5,223 nt of DNA from assembly GCA_937944065.1 (NCBI GenBank), contig CALDZS010000196.1, positions 1-5,223 on the forward strand. Reading direction: 5' to 3'. The DNA is from an uncultured Amylibacter sp. (lineage in GTDB: Bacteria; Pseudomonadota; Alphaproteobacteria; Rhodobacterales; Rhodobacteraceae). Position 1 is the stretch's first letter; every line of letters starts with the position of its first letter. Below, piece by piece: positions 1-5,223 of the stretch. The translations under genes and the position numbers were made by a program. Under the pieces are notes generated by a model, which saw only the letters and a program-made list of their open reading frames with translations, was not told where the DNA came from and did no database searches.

Positions 1-111
1 AAAGAGAACGCGCCTAATGCATTTGATTTGACCAAGGTGGCACCCGCTTATGACGCGTCGAAAAAACAGTTTCTGGCAGAGCTTTCGGCAGAGGTGGGCA
101 TCACTATGTAG
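1..111 (+). CDS. C-terminal end of an unidentified protein (5' end outside window)
   Basis: Frame 1 is open from the left edge to a TAG at 109-111, giving 36 residues that begin KENAPNAFDL and end AEVGITM. The tail is rich in Ala, Lys and Glu and looks like a soluble amphipathic helix (roughly ASKKQFLAELSAEVG). It has no membrane segment or recognisable motif. Codon choice resembles the neighbouring genes, with a mix of G/C and A/T third positions. I do not recognise the family from so short a piece. The gene converges on the minus-strand hydrolase gene, and the two coding ends overlap by 8 bases (104-111), leaving no room for a conventional terminator between them. The call as coding rests on the open frame and composition only. 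The alternative is untranslated DNA downstream of the hydrolase gene. Confidence 0.55.
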   Translation, partial: KENAPNAFDLTKVAPAYDASKKQFLAELSAEVGITM

Positions 112-874
112 CGCCCAGATAGTCCTTTATCAATGTCATGAATTCACGGGGTGCTTCGGCGTGAACCCAGTGCCCGGCATTCGGGATGGTGACAATGCTT
201 GAATTGGGAAAATGGGTAGCGATTAACGGTTCAGATACAGCGTCGATGTAATCAGAATTCCCACCCCGAACAAAAACCGTATCTCCATCGAACACACCGT
301 CAGTGTCTGGAAACCCAACGATTGCCGGCATATTCTTGGCAAGGGCGTCTAGATTCAATGACCAAGTGTTGCCGCTTGCGTCGATATTCAGGCTTTGCAA
401 CAAAAACGCACGCACCATTGGATCGTCGATTTTGTCCGCCATGATCACGTCGGCCTCTGATCTCCGAGTTATTGCGTCCAGCGGCACAGATTGCATCACC
501 TCGATATTCGAGATTTGCGAATGGCGATATGCGATTGGCGCGATATCGGCCACCACCAAACGGTTGATTAGCTCTGGTCGGTCGAACGCCAAAATCATCC
601 CTGCTTTGCCACCCATAGAGTGCCCCAACAAATCGACGGGCCCGCCCAGATGCTCGATAACCTGTGCCAGATCAATCGCCAAAGCGACATAACTGTTGTC
701 GTCATCCCAAAAACTGTCGCCGTGATTGCGCAGATCAACGGTAATGACGCGTCGCGCCGTCGACAAATGTTTGGCAATCGCGCGCCAGTTGCGGCCCGCG
801 CCAAATAGCCCGTGAACAATCACAAGATCGGATTGGTCAGACGCTTCGCCGTATGCTTGATAGTTTAACAACAT
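104..874 (-). CDS. Alpha/beta fold hydrolase, YbfF/ABHD11-type esterase
   Basis: A 256-residue cytosolic hydrolase with no signal peptide, about the usual length for YbfF-like esterases. An oxyanion-region motif HGLFG lies at residues 21-25, followed by GRNW at 27-30. The nucleophile elbow GHSMGG is at 84-89, with Ser86 as the predicted nucleophile. The strand VADIAP is at 108-113, with Asp110. The GGNSDYI segment is at 204-210, and the catalytic His is His235 in NAGHWVHAE. A helical cap region lies roughly at 118-182. The family hydrolyses short acyl esters or thioesters in vitro; the natural substrate here cannot be read from sequence. The ATG is at 872-874, one base after the ilvA stop (TAA-T-ATG on the minus strand), so it is probably cotranscribed and translationally coupled with ilvA. 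Its 3' end overlaps the convergent upstream gene by 8 bases. Family assignment is secure; physiological role is unknown. Confidence 0.93.
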   Translation of the reverse strand: MLLNYQAYGEASDQSDLVIVHGLFGAGRNWRAIAKHLSTARRVITVDLRNHGDSFWDDDNSYVALAIDLAQVIEHLGGPVDLLGHSMGGKAGMILAFDRPELINRLVVADIAPIAYRHSQISNIEVMQSVPLDAITRRSEADVIMADKIDDPMVRAFLLQSLNIDASGNTWSLNLDALAKNMPAIVGFPDTDGVFDGDTVFVRGGNSDYIDAVSEPLIATHFPNSSIVTIPNAGHWVHAEAPREFMTLIKDYLGAT

Positions 875-875
875 A

Positions 876-2114
876 TTATATCAAAAACTCCGCTAGGATT
901 TCATCATCGGTTATATCTTGAAAAGAAAACCCTGCGTCCTGCATGCGTCCAGTAAGCGCATCAAACCCATCGGCAGTTTTGCTTTCGACGCCCAACAAAA
1001 TTGATCCGAAATTGCGGGCAGATTTTTTCAAATACTCAAACCTGGCGATGTCGTCGTCTGGGCCTAATAGGTTAAGGAAATCCTTCAAGGCACCAGGGCG
1101 TTGCGGCATTCGCAAGATGAAGTATTTCTTTAACCCTTCAAACCGCATGGCGCGTTCTTTGATGTCGGGTAACCGTTCAAAATCAAAGTTCCCACCAGAC
1201 GCGATACAAACGACCGTTTTGCCTTTGATCTGATCACGCAGATCCTTCAGCGCATCAATGGCAAGCGCACCTGCGGGTTCCAAAACAATCCCTTCGATAT
1301 TCAACAGCTCGCTAATGGTTGCACAAATTCGATCTTCTGGGATGCCCATAACATCATTGATGTTCACCGACTTTAGGATTTCGAAATTCGCGTCACCGAT
1401 GCGCGCGACAGCAGCGCCGTCCACGAAATTATCGACTTGCGCCAAGGTGACCAAGGCCCCTGCCTCTAGTGCGCGAAACAGGCTGCGTCCGCCCATCGGT
1501 TCGGCCAGTTTGAAATGTGTATCGGTGTTTGCAAAATAACTGACCAAGCCTGACGATAATCCACCGCCACCAACAGGAACGATGATCATGTCGGGCGCAT
1601 GGCCCAACTGATCAGTTATTTCCAATCCGACAGAAGCTTGGCCTTCGATCACGTCAACATGATCATAAGGGGGCAATATGCAGGCCCCAGTTTCTGCGGC
1701 ATAAGTCTGCGCGGCGATCAATGTTTCGTCAAAATAATCGCCGGCTAGAGCGATTTCTACGGCATCACCACCAAAAACGCGGGTCTTTGTGATTTTCTGT
1801 TCGGGCGTCGTGACAGGCATATAAATACGCCCCTTCACACCGAAATGCTGACACGCATAGGCCACACCCTGTGCGTGGTTACCCGCAGAGGCACAGACGA
1901 ATTGTTGTGTTGACTGGCGTGCCATTGCCTTACGCATGGTGTTGAAAGCACCGCGAATTTTATAGGACCGCACAGGCGACAAATCTTCACGCTTTAAGTA
2001 AATCTCGGCTTGATACTTGTCTGATAGATACGCGTTGCGTTGCAAGGGCGTTGCGGCAAACAAAGGGCGCATGTAGCGTGTGGCTTCCTCAACTCCTTTG
2101 TAAAAGTCAGTCAT
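876..2114 (-). CDS. ilvA: Threonine ammonia-lyase (threonine dehydratase), short form with one ACT-like domain
   Basis: This PLP enzyme deaminates L-threonine to 2-oxobutanoate and ammonia, the committed step towards isoleucine, in the cytosol. With the ATG at 2112-2114 it has 412 residues. The catalytic fold-type II domain spans about 1-320. The PLP lysine is Lys52 in SYKIRGAF, the substrate loop SAGNHAQG is at 76-83, the phosphate-binding loop VGGGGLSSG is at 181-189, and Ser306 lies in CIASGGN. Residues about 328-412 (starting LKKYFILRMPQRPGAL) form a single ACT-like regulatory domain. This matches the short biosynthetic form (Bacillus/Corynebacterium type), not the ~514-residue E. coli enzyme with two such domains. 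Feedback control by branched-chain amino acids is known for the family and inferred here. The frame can be extended to a TTG at 2147 (11 extra residues), but homologues as I recall begin near MTDF, and neither start has a strong Shine-Dalgarno. It is first in a probable operon with the hydrolase gene and divergent from the receptor gene. Confidence 0.95.
   Translation of the reverse strand: MTDFYKGVEEATRYMRPLFAATPLQRNAYLSDKYQAEIYLKREDLSPVRSYKIRGAFNTMRKAMARQSTQQFVCASAGNHAQGVAYACQHFGVKGRIYMPVTTPEQKITKTRVFGGDAVEIALAGDYFDETLIAAQTYAAETGACILPPYDHVDVIEGQASVGLEITDQLGHAPDMIIVPVGGGGLSSGLVSYFANTDTHFKLAEPMGGRSLFRALEAGALVTLAQVDNFVDGAAVARIGDANFEILKSVNINDVMGIPEDRICATISELLNIEGIVLEPAGALAIDALKDLRDQIKGKTVVCIASGGNFDFERLPDIKERAMRFEGLKKYFILRMPQRPGALKDFLNLLGPDDDIARFEYLKKSARNFGSILLGVESKTADGFDALTGRMQDAGFSFQDITDDEILAEFLI
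888..891 (-). promoter_or_regulatory. Possible ribosome binding site of the hydrolase gene, inside ilvA
   Basis: On the minus strand GGAG lies 13 bases before the hydrolase ATG (872-874), within the last codons of ilvA. The spacing is longer than ideal, so restart by ribosomes ending ilvA may contribute as much as this site does. Confidence 0.4.
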
Positions 2115-2214
2115 TTTCTTGTGTTTTCCACTGTTGAGGCCATCCAATAGTTAAAAATTCTTGTATTATGGCAGTTTTGTTCTATTAACGCCCTTGGAGT
2201 CGGGAGTTCCGAGT
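2115..2214. promoter_or_regulatory. Divergent intergenic region between ilvA and the receptor gene
   Basis: These 100 bases must carry the promoter of the ilvA-hydrolase pair (minus) and probably that of the receptor gene (plus). The centre, about 2149-2189, is AT-rich. For the plus strand the best promoter-like pair I find by eye is TTGTAT (2161-2166) and TATTAA (2183-2188) with a 16-base spacer, each matching 4 of 6 consensus positions. TATTAT at 2164-2169 reads ATAATA on the other strand and could be part of a -10 element for ilvA, but I find no convincing -35 partner. I see no clear operator palindrome and no leader-peptide attenuator. The exact promoter elements are weak guesses; that the region holds promoters follows from the gene layout. 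Confidence 0.55.
2202..2206 (+). promoter_or_regulatory. Ribosome binding site fixing the receptor gene start at 2215
   Basis: GGGAG lies 8 bases before ATG 2215, the ideal spacing. It selects this ATG over the in-frame TTG at 2161, which would place 18 residues before an otherwise well-formed signal peptide. Confidence 0.8.
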
Positions 2215-3282
2215 ATGTTTTATCGTCACTTGGCATACATATTGTTTGCCGTATCTTTCTTGTTTGCTACGAATGTTTCTGCGCAGCCTAGCGAAGACCT
2301 AAAGATTGCAACAATCGAGCGCAAACCTTTTTCTTTCAAGCAGGATGGTGAATGGACTGGGTTTTCAGTCGAACTATGGAGTTTGATCGCTAACAGCCAA
2401 GATGTCTCGTTCGAGTTCATTGAGATGCAATCGTTCAAAGAAATGTTATCCGCAGTTGAAGAAAAAAACGTGGATATTGCCGTTGCGAATATCTCTGTGA
2501 CGGCGTCGCGAGAGAAAGTAATGGACTTTTCACGCCCCATTTTTGATTCTGGTTTGACGATTTTGGCACGTGCGGATCAAGCGCCGTCAATTATAGATGC
2601 TTTTCTGAAACCACAACTACTCAGTTGGATTGCTGGGGCAATATTATTGTTCATGACTGCAGGATTTTTGATTTCATTGCTTGAACGCGGCAATGTGCAT
2701 TTTAAAGACCGTGGTCGATACGACTCGTTTCGCGAGGGTGTTTGGTGGGCCGTCAGCGTTGTGACCAATGCCAGCTTCACGATCTTTACCCCGTTTTCTG
2801 CCTTCGGGCGGGCGTTATCCTATGGCTTGATCTTGGCTGGCTTGTTCGTTGTGTCTGCGTTTGTGGCACAGATAACGGCGTCATTGACGGTGGAAGGATT
2901 GCGGTCGCAGATCACTGGCCTGTCAGATCTAAACGATAAAAACGTGGCAACAACTGCAGGATCGACCGCATCGCGGTTTATGCAGAAACAAGCGATCTTG
3001 CACGACACATACGACACGTTAGATCAGCTTTATGTAGCCTTAGAACAAGAGCAGATTGATGCAATTGTCCATGACGCGCCTTTGCTGGCGTATTATTCTG
3101 CGACCGAAGGTAGAGGCAAGTTTGCGTTGCAGGGTGGGGTTTTTCAGCCTGAGAAATACGGGTTTGCCTTGCCGCAGTTTTCGCAAAGGACTGAGATCAT
3201 CAATCAAGAGGTTCTGCGCCTAAAGGAAACAGGCGAGTACGCAGATCTGGTGCGTAAGTGGTTTGGTAACACATATCGCTAA
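2215..3282 (+). CDS. Bacterial ionotropic glutamate receptor-like protein with non-canonical pore loop
   Basis: A 355-residue protein with GluR0-like architecture. A signal peptide covers about 1-23 (hydrophobic core from LAYILF, probable cut after VSA). The first half of a periplasmic substrate-binding domain is at about 28-120, TM1 at 136-156, a re-entrant pore loop at 171-195, TM2 at 200-226, and the second half of the binding domain at 228-355. Ligand-contact positions of amino-acid-binding receptors are present: Arg99 in TASREKVMDFS (carboxylate), Gly249-Ser250-Thr251 in TTAGSTASRF, and Asp287 in AIVHDAPLL (amino group). The end of TM2, AFVAQITASLTVE, resembles the SYTANLAAFLTV gate motif of eukaryotic receptors. 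The potassium filter TVGYGD of GluR0 is absent: by hand alignment T184 to I190 reads TNASFTI at the same spacing between VWW and GR. It is thus predicted to be an inner-membrane, ligand-gated channel or a derived sensor facing the periplasm. Ion selectivity, if any, is unknown. It is divergent from ilvA and 76 bases upstream of argG. Confidence 0.88.
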   Translation: MFYRHLAYILFAVSFLFATNVSAQPSEDLKIATIERKPFSFKQDGEWTGFSVELWSLIANSQDVSFEFIEMQSFKEMLSAVEEKNVDIAVANISVTASREKVMDFSRPIFDSGLTILARADQAPSIIDAFLKPQLLSWIAGAILLFMTAGFLISLLERGNVHFKDRGRYDSFREGVWWAVSVVTNASFTIFTPFSAFGRALSYGLILAGLFVVSAFVAQITASLTVEGLRSQITGLSDLNDKNVATTAGSTASRFMQKQAILHDTYDTLDQLYVALEQEQIDAIVHDAPLLAYYSATEGRGKFALQGGVFQPEKYGFALPQFSQRTEIINQEVLRLKETGEYADLVRKWFGNTYR

Positions 3283-3285
3283 CGC

Positions 3286-3300
3286 TAGGGCTTGCCCCTA
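3286..3300 (+). terminator. Weak hairpin after the receptor gene
   Basis: TAGGG (3286-3290) can pair with CCCTA (3296-3300) around a 5-base loop, starting 3 bases after the receptor stop. An alternative hairpin pairs TTGCC (3292-3296) with GGCAA (3304-3308). Neither is followed by a T run, so this is at best a weak terminator or a processing or pausing structure. The rest of the 76-base gap to argG (3283-3358) shows no convincing promoter, so read-through from the receptor gene into argG cannot be excluded. Confidence 0.2.
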
Positions 3301-3344
3301 TCTGGCAAAGGCAATAAACCGCGCTTAACCTCGTTTTCTTGCCC

Positions 3345-3350
3345 AAAGGA
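3345..3350 (+). promoter_or_regulatory. Ribosome binding site of argG
   Basis: AAAGGA lies 8 bases before the ATG at 3359, a good Shine-Dalgarno at ideal spacing. It supports the MSAPKKVVLAYSGG start. Confidence 0.8.
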
Positions 3351-3358
3351 TTTCCCCT

Positions 3359-4585
3359 ATGTCCGCCCCAAAAAAAGTTGTTCTTGCCTATTCAGGTGGT
3401 CTTGACACCTCGATCATATTGAAATGGTTGCAAACTGAATATGGCTGCGAGGTTGTGACCTTTACCGCTGATTTGGGTCAGGGCGAGGAGCTGGAACCAG
3501 CCCGCGCCAAGGCTGAATTGATGGGTATCCCAGCCGAGAATATTCACATCGAAGATGTCCGCGAAGAGTTTGTGCGTGATTTCGTGTTCCCGATGTTCCG
3601 CGCGAATGCGGTTTATGAAGGCTTGTATTTGTTGGGTACGTCGATTGCACGCCCGCTGATTTCCAAACGGTTGGTTGAAATTGCTGCCGAATGCGGCGCC
3701 GATGCGGTGGCACACGGGGCAACAGGCAAAGGCAATGATCAGGTGCGGTTCGAGTTGAGCGCCTATGCGTTAAATCCAGATATCAAAGTGATTGCACCAT
3801 GGCGCGAATGGGATTTGTCGTCGCGCACGAAACTGTTGAAGTTTGCCGAAGAAAATCAAATCCCAATTGCCAAAGACAAGCGTGGCGAAGCCCCGTTTTC
3901 TGTTGATGCCAACCTGTTGCACACATCCAGTGAAGGCAAGGTACTGGAAGATCCAGCCGTCGAAGCACCAGATTATGTCTATCAACGCACAGTTCACCCA
4001 GAGGATGCGCCGAACAAGGCTGAATTCATCGAAATCACTTATGCCAAGGGTGATCCAGTTGCGTTGGACGGCAAAGCCCTCAGCCCAGCTGAGATGTTAA
4101 CAGCGTTAAACGAGCTGGGTGGTGCACACGGTATCGGTCGCCTCGATTTGGTTGAGGGCCGTTTTGTTGGCATGAAATCGCGTGGCATCTATGAGACGCC
4201 AGGTGGAACAATCATGCTCGAGGCGCATCGAGGTATCGAAAGCATCACGCTGGATCGAGGTGCTGCGCATCTAAAAGACGAATTGATGCCAAAATATGCA
4301 GAGCTGATCTACAACGGGTTCTGGTATTCACCAGAGCGTGAAATGTTGCAAGCCATGATCGATCACAGCCAAGAGCATGTGAACGGTACAGTGCGTTTGA
4401 AACTCTACAAAGGGTCGGTTCAAACCGTCGGCCGCTGGTCAGAAGATAGCTTGTATTCCGAAGCGCATGTTACATTCGAAGATGACGCTGGCGCATACGA
4501 TCAAAAAGACGCGGCTGGTTTCATCAAGATCAACGCCTTGCGTTTGAAACTGCTGGCCGCCAGAAACAAACGTCGCAGCTCGTAA
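3359..4585 (+). CDS. argG: Argininosuccinate synthase
   Basis: This cytosolic enzyme condenses L-citrulline and L-aspartate, with ATP going to AMP and pyrophosphate, to give argininosuccinate, the penultimate step of arginine biosynthesis. It has 408 residues, the usual length for the common bacterial type. The N-terminal ATP-pyrophosphatase P-loop SGGLDTS is at residues 12-18, directly after the first beta strand. The nucleotide and substrate motif HGATGKGNDQVRFE is at 119-132, and the downstream signature FSVDANLLHTSSEG is at 180-193. GIGRLDLVEGRFVGMKSRGIYETPG (258-282) belongs to the citrulline/synthetase domain. The C-terminal helix ends KRRSS. No frameshift or missing motif is seen. The start is set by AAAGGA 8 bases upstream. 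It converges on the sulfotransferase-like gene with only 3 bases between the stops. Regulation is not evident: I see no ARG-box-like palindrome upstream. Confidence 0.98.
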   Translation: MSAPKKVVLAYSGGLDTSIILKWLQTEYGCEVVTFTADLGQGEELEPARAKAELMGIPAENIHIEDVREEFVRDFVFPMFRANAVYEGLYLLGTSIARPLISKRLVEIAAECGADAVAHGATGKGNDQVRFELSAYALNPDIKVIAPWREWDLSSRTKLLKFAEENQIPIAKDKRGEAPFSVDANLLHTSSEGKVLEDPAVEAPDYVYQRTVHPEDAPNKAEFIEITYAKGDPVALDGKALSPAEMLTALNELGGAHGIGRLDLVEGRFVGMKSRGIYETPGGTIMLEAHRGIESITLDRGAAHLKDELMPKYAELIYNGFWYSPEREMLQAMIDHSQEHVNGTVRLKLYKGSVQTVGRWSEDSLYSEAHVTFEDDAGAYDQKDAAGFIKINALRLKLLAARNKRRSS

Positions 4586-4588
4586 ACT

Positions 4589-5223
4589 TCAACTGATCTT
4601 AAACGCGCTAAGCCGTTCAAACGCCGGCAGCGCAGCCTCCAAAATGGGTTGATGCGCCTGCGATAGCTTTGGCAATGGCCCTTCTGCACCGGCAAATCCC
4701 GTACTTTTCCAAACTGCAGGATACCAGTGTTTCGCCCAAACACCGTCACTGGCGTGCCCACCTGCAGGCCAGCGCAGCATCTGTGGTTGAAAATTTAGTC
4801 CAATCGCCGCGCAAAGTTTCGGGATCAAGTCGGCAGGATTGGCGCGTATGTCTGAACTGTCGATCACCACGGGCGCGGTGCCAGTGGCGTTGGCGACCTG
4901 ATCAAATAATGCGGCCTGTTCAAGTGCGCCGATATCGCTTAGCCGCGGATTTTCGAGTTTGGCGTGATAGCTGGCAATGACGCGCGCGGGATGGCGGATC
5001 AAAAAGACGTTCACGCAATCTTTCATAAAGCTGCGATCAATACCGTCCACCATGTGTTGACACATATGTTTTTGATACCAAACCGACGCGCTGCTTGGGA
5101 TGTCGCTGCTGCACTCTGCGGCAACGCGGTCTGGGTCGGTTTCATGTGCCGCTAAGATTTCTGCACGCATTGGATGATCCAAACCCGTTAAGGCCAAATA
5201 GGGCGCATAGAACGGTTCATCCC
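4589..5223 (-). CDS. Sulfotransferase-like family protein, N-terminus outside window
   Basis: The minus-strand frame ends at TGA (4589-4591) and stays open to the right edge, giving 210 complete visible residues beginning DEPFYAPYLALTGLDHP. The TTG at 5195-5197 is therefore an internal Leu codon and not the start. The visible part matches the PAPS-dependent sulfotransferase-like family, whose first ~25-30 residues (a P-loop-type SGPRN.ST motif) precede DEPFYA and lie beyond the window. Seen here are YQKHM (visible residues 49-53) and LIRHPARVIASYH (74-86), whose Arg76 and Ser84 correspond to the 3'-phosphate-binding R...S motif of sulfotransferases. The C-terminal part contains SDGVWAKHWYPAVWKSTGF. 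Such proteins are common near housekeeping genes in proteobacteria, but the substrate is not known to me, and some members are annotated vaguely or as aminotransferase-like. It is probably cytosolic, as no membrane segment is seen in the visible part. It converges on argG, 3 bases apart. Confidence 0.85.
   Translation of the reverse strand, partial: DEPFYAPYLALTGLDHPMRAEILAAHETDPDRVAAECSSDIPSSASVWYQKHMCQHMVDGIDRSFMKDCVNVFLIRHPARVIASYHAKLENPRLSDIGALEQAALFDQVANATGTAPVVIDSSDIRANPADLIPKLCAAIGLNFQPQMLRWPAGGHASDGVWAKHWYPAVWKSTGFAGAEGPLPKLSQAHQPILEAALPAFERLSAFKIS

Noticed and set aside
303..692. A 129-codon plus-strand open frame opposite the hydrolase gene
   Set aside because: It is antisense to a conserved hydrolase with clear catalytic motifs, has no ribosome binding site that I see, and its product has low-complexity composition typical of a shadow frame.
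2115..2214. A leader-peptide attenuator for ilvA rich in Ile, Val or Leu codons
   Set aside because: No short open frame with clustered branched-chain codons and no terminator/antiterminator pair is visible on the minus strand.
2734..2830. A frameshift in the receptor pore loop hiding a normal GYG filter
   Set aside because: The landmarks before and after the filter are in the same frame with normal spacing, and neither other forward frame encodes TVGYGD here.
3286..3308. A strong intrinsic terminator between the receptor gene and argG
   Set aside because: The stems are only 5 base pairs, compete with each other, and are not followed by a T run, so it is kept only as a low-confidence hairpin.
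3392..3722. Two minus-strand open frames of 86-107 codons opposite the argG N-terminal domain
   Set aside because: They are antisense to highly conserved argG codons, and their products resemble no family and have shadow-like composition.
4669..4980. A 103-codon plus-strand open frame downstream of argG
   Set aside because: It lies wholly opposite the sulfotransferase-like gene, whose family motifs are clear, and the product is rich in Arg, Trp and Cys as expected from an antisense frame.
5195..5197. TTG as start of a 202-residue complete sulfotransferase-like protein
   Set aside because: The frame continues upstream with family-typical residues (DEPFYAPY), so the codon is an internal Leu and the gene is cut by the window edge.
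1..5223. Mobile elements, CRISPR arrays, defence islands, tRNA or rRNA genes
   Set aside because: No inverted or direct repeat arrays, transposase or integrase motifs, or RNA gene landmarks were found. Gene packing and composition look like an ordinary core chromosome.

Overview
The window looks like ordinary chromosome from an alphaproteobacterium, most likely a roseobacter-type member of the Rhodobacterales with moderate GC. This rests on recognising the protein families (a short IlvA with one regulatory domain, a typical alphaproteobacterial ArgG, and a sulfotransferase-like protein beginning around DEPFYAPYL) and on dense gene packing. No database search was possible, so the genus is left open. 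I see no mobile elements, CRISPR arrays, RNA genes, integrase or att-like repeats.

Layout, left to right. Positions 1-111 hold the last 36 codons of an unidentified plus-strand gene. Its end overlaps by 8 bases the end of a minus-strand pair. In that pair, ilvA (threonine ammonia-lyase, 876-2114) is transcribed first and an alpha/beta hydrolase of the YbfF/ABHD11 type (104-874) follows after a single base. A 100-base divergent region (2115-2214) separates ilvA from a plus-strand gene for a bacterial glutamate-receptor-like protein (2215-3282): signal peptide, split amino-acid-binding domain, and a two-helix pore inserted between the halves. After 76 bases comes argG (argininosuccinate synthase, 3359-4585), also on the plus strand. 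Three bases beyond its stop is the end of a convergent minus-strand sulfotransferase-like gene, which runs off the right edge at 5223.

Two genes belong to amino-acid biosynthesis: IlvA takes threonine to 2-oxobutanoate for isoleucine, and ArgG condenses citrulline and aspartate for arginine. The receptor-like gene between them keeps the residues expected for binding an alpha-amino acid, but its pore loop lacks the potassium-channel signature (TVGYGD) usual in bacterial glutamate receptors. That is the most unusual thing in the window. A functional link between the receptor and its biosynthetic neighbours is possible but rests on position alone.

In three places the longest open frame is not the likely gene. 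ilvA should start at ATG 2114 rather than TTG 2147. The receptor gene should start at ATG 2215 rather than TTG 2161. The sulfotransferase frame has no true start at TTG 5197 but stays open to the window edge. There is no gene-free stretch over 300 bases.
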